Positions 1 through 4,791 of a stretch of DNA of 7,629 nucleotides are shown here, in pieces. The notes under the pieces are model-generated. The model worked only from the letters and a program-made list of their open reading frames with translations, did no database searches and was not told the origin of the DNA. Source of the DNA: JACCVL01 sp038233135 (GTDB lineage: Bacteria; Actinomycetota; Actinomycetes; Propionibacteriales; Nocardioidaceae); NCBI GenBank assembly GCA_038233135.1, contig JBBSMN010000148.1:1-7629 (forward strand), written 5' to 3'. The translations under genes and the position numbers were made by a program. Positions within the stretch are counted from its first letter, which is position 1. Every line of letters starts with the position of its first letter.

Positions 1-383
1 CCGTTGAACACCTCACCGACCGGCTGCCAGGCCTGCAGGCCGTGGAAGCGCAGCGTCTCGGCGCTGCGGACGACCTCGCCGCGCGGCTCCGCGAGCGTCT
101 TGCCCTCCTCCAGCGTCAGCAACCGGGCGAGGTCGTCGACCCTGGCCTCCGTCACCTCGGCAGCGCGCACCAGGATGCGGCCACGCTCCAGCGCCGGCCG
201 CCGCCGCCAGGCGTACGCCGCCTCGGCAGCACCCTCGACCGCCCGGTCGACGATCGACTCGTCGGCGGTGTCGGTGTGGCCGACGACGCTGTCGGGGTGA
301 GCGGGGTTCTCCCGCTCGACGATGTGGCCGGAGCCCTCGATCCAGGTTCCGTTGAGGTAGGGCGTGGCGTGCGGGCTGGTCAT
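1..383 (-). CDS. NAD(P)-dependent aldehyde dehydrogenase, N-terminal part (cut by window edge)
   Basis: The first 127 codons of an aldehyde dehydrogenase superfamily enzyme, which oxidises an aldehyde to the acid with NAD(P)+ in the cytoplasm. The start reads MTSPHATPYLNGTWIEG, the usual opening beta-strand of the family. It is followed by ENPAHPDSVVG (about residues 27-37), an amphipathic stretch with AYAWRRRPALERGRIL, and LLTLEEGKTLAEPRGEV (about 90-106). The E-x-GK-x-L-x-E-x-RGEV pattern resembles the alpha-ketoglutarate-semialdehyde/benzaldehyde dehydrogenase-like branch, but the substrate cannot be fixed. The cofactor site and the catalytic Cys and Glu lie beyond the window, so activity cannot be judged. 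The ATG at 383-381 has a strong GGAGG seven bases upstream. The gene is divergent from the LysR regulator, its likely controller. Confidence 0.9.
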   Translation of the reverse strand, partial: MTSPHATPYLNGTWIEGSGHIVERENPAHPDSVVGHTDTADESIVDRAVEGAAEAAYAWRRRPALERGRILVRAAEVTEARVDDLARLLTLEEGKTLAEPRGEVVRSAETLRFHGLQAWQPVGEVFN

Positions 384-390
384 CTGTGGT

Positions 391-395
391 CCTCC
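391..395 (-). promoter_or_regulatory. Ribosome binding site of the aldehyde dehydrogenase
   Basis: GGAGG on the minus strand, seven bases before the ATG at 383-381. It fixes this start codon for the partial dehydrogenase. Confidence 0.8.
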
Positions 396-426
396 GTCGG
401 ATCGGGGCGTGCATTGAACTGCCTGG

Positions 427-456
427 ACTCTAGGACCGCGATACCTAGACTGGCAA
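427..456 (-). promoter_or_regulatory. Candidate promoter of the aldehyde dehydrogenase
   Basis: On the minus strand TTGCCA (456-451) is followed after 18 bases by TAGAGT (432-427). Each hexamer matches four of six bases of the sigma-70-type consensus. Transcription would start near 420, giving a leader of about 37 bases ahead of the ATG at 383. This is a prediction from matches alone, but it fits the two dyads: the LysR-type box would be centred at about -65, the usual recognition-site position for this regulator family. Confidence 0.4.
429..449. promoter_or_regulatory. Inverted repeat TCTAGG-N9-CCTAGA in the dehydrogenase promoter
   Basis: TCTAGG (429-434) and CCTAGA (444-449) are perfect 6-base inverted arms separated by nine bases. 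The dyad lies between, and partly over, the predicted -35 and -10 hexamers of the dehydrogenase promoter. It lacks the T-N11-A spacing of a LysR box, because the symmetric pair at that distance is G and C. It could be the secondary activation site of the LysR protein or the operator of another regulator. Confidence 0.45.
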
Positions 457-472
457 AGACTTGTTTATGCTT

Positions 473-497
473 GATCGATACGTTTTGGGCATCGATC
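473..497. promoter_or_regulatory. LysR-type operator: GATCGAT-N11-ATCGATC dyad
   Basis: Perfect 7-base arms GATCGAT (473-479) and ATCGATC (491-497) flank an 11-base centre, so T479 and A491 form the exact T-N11-A signature of LysR-family boxes. It lies 13 bases upstream of the regulator's ATG and is centred at 485, about 65 bases upstream of the predicted dehydrogenase transcription start. This is the classic arrangement for a LysR protein that activates the divergent gene and represses itself. Symmetry and position are seen directly; binding is inferred. Confidence 0.7.
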
Positions 498-510
498 TCG
501 GGTGGCGACT

Positions 511-1419
511 ATGGAACTGCGACATCTGCACTACGCGGTCGCGGTCGCGGAGGAGCTGCACTTCGGCCGTGCCGCCGACCGGCTGCACGTTGCCCAGCCG
601 TCGTTGTCCCGCCAGGTGCGTCAGCTTGAGCACGACCTCGGCGTCGAGCTGTTCAAGCGCACCAGTCGCCGGGTCGAGCTGACCCCCGCCGGGGCGGCGT
701 TCGTGCACGCGGCCCGCCGCACCCTCGCAGCGGCCAGCGACTCGCGTATCGCGGCTGTTCAGGCGGCCAGCGGCGTACGTGGTCGGGCAACGTTGGGATT
801 CGTCGCGTCCGCGGCTGTCGAGGTTCTCCCCCGGGTCGTGGCGGTCCACCGCACAAAGCGGCCCCTCGTCCAGCTGTCCCTGCGCGAGATGACGACCGAG
901 GAGCAGGTGCTCCAGCTGCTCAACGGCGAGATCGACGTCGGGCTGGGGCGTGACCTGGAGCCAACCGATGACCTGCAGGTCCACACACTGCAACGGGAGC
1001 CGCTGCTCGCAGCAGTCCCGCACGACCATGCGCTGCGCCACTGCCGGCGGATCCGGCTGGCCGAGCTCGAACGCTCGCCGTTCGTCACCCTGCCGCGCGA
1101 GCGCGTGCCGCGGGCGTGGGACAAGCTGCTCGTGATGTGCCGCGCGGCCGGGCTGACGCCGAACTTCGCCCAGGAGGCCAACCAGTTCGTCACCCTGCTA
1201 GCGCTGGTCGCCGCCGGGCTCGGGGTCGCGATCGTGCCGGAGTCGGTGCGCACGCTGCGACACGAGCACGTGCACTACCTGCGGCTCAACGACCCTGGCG
1301 CCTGGACCGACGTGACCGTGGCGGTGCGAGCCGGTGAGACCCAGCCGGTCGCCCGTGACCTGCACCGCCTGGTGTCCGCCGCCGCGCGCTGGACGGCACC
1401 GGCGCCGCGCGCCACGTAA
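511..1419 (+). CDS. LysR-family transcriptional regulator
   Basis: A complete 302-residue LysR-type regulator, the normal size for the family. The N-terminus MELRHLHYAVAVAEELHFG begins the winged helix-turn-helix, with the recognition region at about residues 18-37 (GRAADRLHVAQPSLSRQVRQ) and a linker helix to about residue 85. The rest is the periplasmic-binding-protein-like effector domain, with the usual ...LLNGEIDVGLG... segment and a late VAAGLGVAIVPESV segment. I chose ATG 511 because family members typically start MELRHL. An in-frame GTG at 502 would add three residues; the upstream GGGTGG is only a weak ribosome site. The gene is divergent from the aldehyde dehydrogenase, which it probably regulates in response to a related metabolite. 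Its TAA stop lies inside a palindrome that may also be its terminator. Confidence 0.93.
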   Translation: MELRHLHYAVAVAEELHFGRAADRLHVAQPSLSRQVRQLEHDLGVELFKRTSRRVELTPAGAAFVHAARRTLAAASDSRIAAVQAASGVRGRATLGFVASAAVEVLPRVVAVHRTKRPLVQLSLREMTTEEQVLQLLNGEIDVGLGRDLEPTDDLQVHTLQREPLLAAVPHDHALRHCRRIRLAELERSPFVTLPRERVPRAWDKLLVMCRAAGLTPNFAQEANQFVTLLALVAAGLGVAIVPESVRTLRHEHVHYLRLNDPGAWTDVTVAVRAGETQPVARDLHRLVSAAARWTAPAPRAT

Positions 1420-1428
1420 ACGTGGCGC
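1407..1428. terminator. Palindromic repeat copy A, overlapping the LysR stop codon (possible terminator)
   Basis: Nine-base perfect arms GCGCCACGT (1409-1417) and ACGTGGCGC (1420-1428) surround AA. The TAA stop of the LysR gene (1417-1419) is inside the palindrome. Reverse complemented, 1407-1428 equals bases 3047-3068 over all 22 positions, so this is a repeat family member and not just a chance hairpin. There is no U tract. A terminator role is inferred from its place at a gene end. Confidence 0.55.
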
Positions 1429-1435
1429 AGCGTCG

Positions 1436-1463
1436 CTTTACGTGGCGCGCATGCCCCGTAAAG
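1436..1463. repeat. Repeat copy B within an imperfect hairpin
   Basis: TTTACGTGGCGCGC (1437-1450) is identical to bases 3055-3068. It also forms the left side of a stem-loop: CTTTACG (1436-1442) pairs with CGTAAAG (1457-1463), then one T/C mismatch, then GGC pairs with GCC around a short loop. Together with copy A it gives two consecutive hairpins just after the LysR gene, as expected for tandem terminators or clustered extragenic palindromes. Confidence 0.5.
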
Positions 1464-1474
1464 GGTTGATCGGC

Positions 1475-1492
1475 CACGTTTACGTGACGCGC
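1475..1492. repeat. Palindromic repeat copy C
   Basis: CACGTTTACGTG (1475-1486) is a 5+2+5 palindrome continuing into GCGC sequence. TTTACGTGACGCGC (1479-1492) matches the repeat 14-mer at 13 of 14 positions. A TAA of the possible minus-strand remnant (1482-1480) falls within it, mirroring copy A, where the LysR stop falls within the repeat. Confidence 0.5.
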
Positions 1493-1599
1493 GTGACGGG
1501 ACTGGCGGGGCGTCGGTCAGCCCGGCGGAGCCCCCGAATCGCTCGAATGAACGGTGACACCTCGCCGGCGTGCTCGGGGTGCCGCGCGACGAACTCCGA
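1480..1599 (-). pseudogene. Possible C-terminal remnant of a minus-strand gene
   Basis: The minus strand stays open for 39 codons from 1599 to a TAA at 1482-1480. It starts SEFVARHPEHAGEVSPFIRA and ends in ...SPVTRVT. The first 14 codons all end in G or C, the coding signature of this genome, and no gene on the other strand explains that bias. A TAG (1602-1600) lies immediately upstream. The preceding codons in the same frame (HHGPVQYLDAGSAAAM) are less biased. I see no plausible start codon or ribosome site, and I do not recognise the family. It could be a decayed gene interrupted by a stop or frameshift, or chance. The rest of the 1420-1681 gap holds repeats A-C and no other gene I can support. 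Confidence 0.25.
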
Positions 1600-1669
1600 C
1601 TACATCGCAGCGGCCGACCCGGCATCGAGATACTGCACAGGGCCATGATGGGGCAGCCGGGTCACGTAC

Positions 1670-1675
1670 GGAAGG
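1670..1675 (+). promoter_or_regulatory. Ribosome binding site of the GH32 gene
   Basis: GGAAGG six bases upstream of GTG 1682 favours that start over ATG 1691, which has only the weaker AGG at 1680-1682 eight bases ahead of it. Confidence 0.5.
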
Positions 1676-1681
1676 CGGCAG

Positions 1682-3007
1682 GTGCGGCCGATGGACACCG
1701 AGCGCCCCCCGCACCCGGCCGAACACCCGGACCCGGCCTTCCCGCAGTTGCATGGGCGTCCCGACCGCGGCTGGGTGAACGACCCGAACGGCTGTTCGTA
1801 CGTCCACGGCCGCTTCCACCTGTTCTTCCAGTACAACCCTGACGCCACGACGCACGGCGCGATCAAGTGGGGTCATGCCAGCTCGACCGACCTCGTGCAG
1901 TGGCGCCAGGAGCCGATCGCGCTGGTCAACCGCCCCGCCGAGCTCGACTCGTACGGGTGTTGGAGCGGCTGCGTCGTCGACGACGGAGGGGTGCCCACCG
2001 CGGTCTACAGCGGTGTGGTCGACGACAGTGGCAGATCGGCGGTGCTACTGGCGCGGAGCGACGGGGCGATGCGCCGCTGGCTGCCCCAGCAGCGCCCGGC
2101 CGCCGCCATGCCAACGGACCCGGCCGTCACCGACGTACGAGACCCGTTCGTCTTCGTGCTCGACGGACATCGCTATGCGGTGCAAGGGGCGGGGCACCGG
2201 CACGGTTCGGCGCGGGTGTTGACCTACGGTTGCGACGACCTAGCGTCGTGGACCGAGCTCGGCACCCTGCTGACCGGCGAGGACCCACTGGCCAGGTCGG
2301 CCGCCCGCGCGAACATCTGGGAATGCCCCAACCTGGTGCAGGTCGACGGCCGTTGGGTGCTGCTGGTGTCGCTGTGGCGACTCGTAGAGGCCCAGGTCCA
2401 GCTCGCCGGAGTGCGGTGGTTTCTGGGTGACCTGGCCGCCGGTCCGGCGGGGTTGCGCTTCAGTCCGACGGCGGCCGGCGAGCTGGACGACGGTCCCTCG
2501 TTCTACGCCCCTCAAGTGCTCAGCCACGCGGGTCGCGTCCTGATGTGGGGCTGGTCGCGGGAGGACGGCCGCGGCCAAGCAGCGGTTGATGCCGCAGGCT
2601 GGGCCGGCGTGCTCACCTTCGCCCGCGAGCTGCAGGTGCTCAACAACGTGCTGGTGTCCCGTCCCGCAGCCGAGCTGGACGACCTGCGCCGCGAACCGAT
2701 GCTGCTGATCGCGGGCGCGCCGTTCCACACCCCGGCGTTCGAGATCGAGCTCGACGCCGCCGCGGGTCGGTTCCGTCTGTCGCTGGCCGACGTCGGTACA
2801 GAGCAGTCGGTGGCCGACTTCGAGGTCTCGTCGGCGCCCGTGGTGCCGCCGCGGGTGCTGGTGGACGGGTCGATTGTCGAGATCTTCACCGGCGGCCCGG
2901 TCGCGCGTACGGTGCGCGCGTACCCGTCGGCGACCAGTCGCTGGGTCGTGCGGACCGCGACGGGAACACCGGTCCGCGCCTGGCGGCTGGGGTTGCCTGG
3001 GCACTGA
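1682..3007 (+). CDS. Glycoside hydrolase family 32 beta-fructosidase (sucrose/fructan hydrolase)
   Basis: A 441-residue GH32 enzyme that hydrolyses terminal beta-fructosyl bonds, as in sucrose, sucrose-6-phosphate or fructans. All three active-site motifs are present: WVNDPNG (31-37, nucleophile D34), RDP (153-155, transition-state stabiliser D154) and WECPN (213-217, acid/base E214). WSG (94-96) and FFQYNP (48-53) are also typical. The five-bladed propeller spans about residues 20-300; a C-terminal beta-sandwich follows, with VDGSIVEIF at 394-402. There is no signal peptide or membrane segment, so the enzyme is probably cytoplasmic. The GTG at 1682 has GGAAGG six bases upstream; ATG 1691 is an alternative start. 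No sugar transporter, PTS component, fructokinase or obvious regulator is adjacent, so the substrate stays open. Repeat copies lie on both sides of the gene. Confidence 0.93.
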   Translation: MRPMDTERPPHPAEHPDPAFPQLHGRPDRGWVNDPNGCSYVHGRFHLFFQYNPDATTHGAIKWGHASSTDLVQWRQEPIALVNRPAELDSYGCWSGCVVDDGGVPTAVYSGVVDDSGRSAVLLARSDGAMRRWLPQQRPAAAMPTDPAVTDVRDPFVFVLDGHRYAVQGAGHRHGSARVLTYGCDDLASWTELGTLLTGEDPLARSAARANIWECPNLVQVDGRWVLLVSLWRLVEAQVQLAGVRWFLGDLAAGPAGLRFSPTAAGELDDGPSFYAPQVLSHAGRVLMWGWSREDGRGQAAVDAAGWAGVLTFARELQVLNNVLVSRPAAELDDLRREPMLLIAGAPFHTPAFEIELDAAAGRFRLSLADVGTEQSVADFEVSSAPVVPPRVLVDGSIVEIFTGGPVARTVRAYPSATSRWVVRTATGTPVRAWRLGLPGH

Positions 3008-3044
3008 CCGAGCCGCGCCGCTGATCAGCTTCGCCTACTCGCAC

Positions 3045-3068
3045 GCGCGCCACGTTTACGTGGCGCGC
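3045..3068. terminator. Perfect palindrome (repeat copy D) between convergent genes
   Basis: Eleven-base perfect arms (3045-3055 and 3058-3068, GCGCGCCACGT / ACGTGGCGCGC) flank TT. It sits 37 bases after the GH32 stop (3007) and 34 bases from the stop of the convergent GTPase gene (3103-3105), nearly midway. The symmetry and placement fit a bidirectional terminator, although neither side has a U tract. Bases 3047-3068 are the exact reverse complement of 1407-1428. Confidence 0.65.
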
Positions 3069-3102
3069 AGCAGCGGCCCGCAGCGCAGCCCCCGCACCGT
3101 GG

Positions 3103-4791
3103 TCAGTCGCGGAGGGCGGTCAGGAGCGCGGTGCCCACCCGATCGTGCCGGTCGAGCTCGGCGCGGACCGGCGCGATCACGTGGGTGTCGGCCACCTCGG
3201 CGACGGAGGCGTGCATTGCGCGCGCTGCCGCGCGAGCCCGCCGCCGGGCCGAGCCGCCGGCAACCACGCGGGCCACCGCCGCGACCACGATGCCGAGCAG
3301 CACGCCGGCAACCAGCAGCAACGTCGGCACCGGGATTCCCTCCGTACGCGGCGTGTCCGGCAGCGGCAGCTGAAGCCAGCCGAGGGCGGCCAGCCCGAGC
3401 AGCCAGACCAGGCCGACGGCTGCGCACCCCAGCAGCACCCACTGCACGAGCCGCACCGGGCCCCACCACCAGACTCGCCGGGTCAGGTCGAGGTCGGTGT
3501 CCACCACCGCCTGGTCCAGCGCATCCGGAAGTTCGTCTCGGCGACTTGTGGAGGCCCGGCGCACCGCCTGCGCCCATGGGTGGGCCAGACCGGCCGCGGC
3601 CACGTCAGCAACGCCGCGCACCGCGGTGTCCACGCCGGCCTGTTGCACCGGGGTTGCAGCGGGCAGGGCCGAGCGCACCAGGACCGACGGGCCGTCCGAA
3701 GCCTCCAGCCGCAGGTCGCGCAGCTCGTCGCGCCGCAGCCGCTGCACCCAGCGGGTGGGTGGCCAGCCGGTGTCGCGACGGGCGCGGGCGGCGAGCGACC
3801 GCTCCAGAGCGCGAACGACCGTGGGTACGCCGGCGGCAGCCGCCAATGCGCGCGCGAGATCGTCGGTGTCGCTGTCGTCCACGCGCGCCAGCTGCCCGGC
3901 GGCACCGTCCCCGCGGTGCTCATCGCGGAGCGCTGCCGCGACGGAGCGCAGGTCGGCGTCGAGGCGTTGCTGCAGCGCCCGCTTGGCAGCGACCCGCTCG
4001 ACCAGGACGTCGGTGAGCTCGCCAAGTCCGGCACCGGTGGCTGCCGACGTGGCCAACAGCGGCACCGGGCCCAGCCCGTCATCGTCGAGCAGTCGGCGTA
4101 CGTCCGCGAGGGTCGCGTCGTGCTGGGCGGGGGGCAGCGCGTCGATGTGGTTGAGCACGACGAGCATCACGTCGGCGTGCGCGGCCATGGGGCGCAGGAA
4201 GCGCTCATGCACGGCGGCGTCGGCGTATTTCTGCGGGTCGAGGATCCACACCAGCAGGTCGGCGTGGTCCACCAGCCGCGCCATCTCCACGTGGTGCCCG
4301 ACCTCGGTGGAGTCGTGGTCGGGCAGGTCCAGCAGGACCAGTCCCTGCAGCCGCTCGTCACCCGGGCGGGCGGCGCCGCCATCGAGCTCGCTGTGTGGGG
4401 TCGCCTGGTGCCGGTCGCCGATCCCGAGCCAGCCGAGCAGCTCGTCGGCACCGTCCGGTGACCAGGTGCACGCCAGTGTCCGCGAGGTGGTGGGGCGGCG
4501 CACGCCGACGGTGGCGAGGTCGAGGCCGACCAGGCGGTTGAACAGCGACGACTTGCCCGAGCCGGTGGCGCCCGCCAGCGCGACGACCGTGTGGTCGCCG
4601 GACAGCCGCAGGCGTTCCCGCGCGCGGGCGACGACAGCGTCGACACGGTCCAGCACGGCATCGTCCAGCCGGCCCCGCGCGATGGTCGAGGCCTCCTCCA
4701 GCGCGGCGGCGCGGTCGATCGTGCTGGGCGCTTCGGCCCTGCCCCGGCCGAGCATCCGGCGGGCACCGGCCGCCACTGCCTGGACGCTCAC
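3103..4791 (-). CDS. Membrane-anchored YfjP/dynamin-like GTPase, second of a pair
   Basis: A 562-residue protein with an N-terminal GTPase domain: G1 GATGSGKS (74-81), a G2-like RPTT (99-102), G3 as DLPDHDS (155-161, where DxxG would be usual), G4 NHID (214-217, for NKxD) and G5 TSA (248-250). A long, mostly helical region follows. Two hydrophobic segments at about 447-474 and 488-511 probably form a membrane hairpin, with a basic Arg-rich stretch after it. Such proteins are often loosely named GTPase, ABC transporter or ribosome-binding GTPase. The overall plan of GTPase head, helices and paired membrane segments is closest to bacterial dynamin-like proteins. The GTG start at 4791-4789 overlaps the upstream gene's TGA (GTGA), and GGCGAGG lies just before it, so translation is coupled. 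The cellular role is unknown; membrane remodelling or stress protection is inference. Confidence 0.85.
   Translation of the reverse strand: MSVQAVAAGARRMLGRGRAEAPSTIDRAAALEEASTIARGRLDDAVLDRVDAVVARARERLRLSGDHTVVALAGATGSGKSSLFNRLVGLDLATVGVRRPTTSRTLACTWSPDGADELLGWLGIGDRHQATPHSELDGGAARPGDERLQGLVLLDLPDHDSTEVGHHVEMARLVDHADLLVWILDPQKYADAAVHERFLRPMAAHADVMLVVLNHIDALPPAQHDATLADVRRLLDDDGLGPVPLLATSAATGAGLGELTDVLVERVAAKRALQQRLDADLRSVAAALRDEHRGDGAAGQLARVDDSDTDDLARALAAAAGVPTVVRALERSLAARARRDTGWPPTRWVQRLRRDELRDLRLEASDGPSVLVRSALPAATPVQQAGVDTAVRGVADVAAAGLAHPWAQAVRRASTSRRDELPDALDQAVVDTDLDLTRRVWWWGPVRLVQWVLLGCAAVGLVWLLGLAALGWLQLPLPDTPRTEGIPVPTLLLVAGVLLGIVVAAVARVVAGGSARRRARAAARAMHASVAEVADTHVIAPVRAELDRHDRVGTALLTALRD

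Noticed and set aside
1570..1842. A 90-codon plus-strand frame overlapping the GH32 start
   Set aside because: Its second half is a frame-shifted reading of the GH32 N-terminus, it has no ribosome site, and the product is Pro/Arg-rich without motifs.
2240..3004. A 254-codon minus-strand frame opposite GH32
   Set aside because: It is antisense to a gene with all GH32 catalytic motifs, and its product resembles no protein family.
1407..3068. The exact 22-base inverted copies around GH32 as ends of a transposon or miniature element
   Set aside because: No transposase is present, no target-site duplication is visible in the flanking bases, and the left copy forms the natural end of the LysR gene. 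A dispersed palindromic repeat explains the data better.
3145..4461. A 438-codon plus-strand frame opposite the second GTPase, and overlapping frames at 2874-4016 and 3497-5107
   Set aside because: They are shadows of the GTPase gene. Their translations are low-complexity Arg/Ala/Ser-rich or lack family motifs, and they conflict with each other.
3103..4791. Calling the downstream GTPase an ABC transporter
   Set aside because: It has a P-loop, but no ABC signature (LSGGQ) or Q-loop is present. The G3, G4 and G5 motifs indicate a GTPase.
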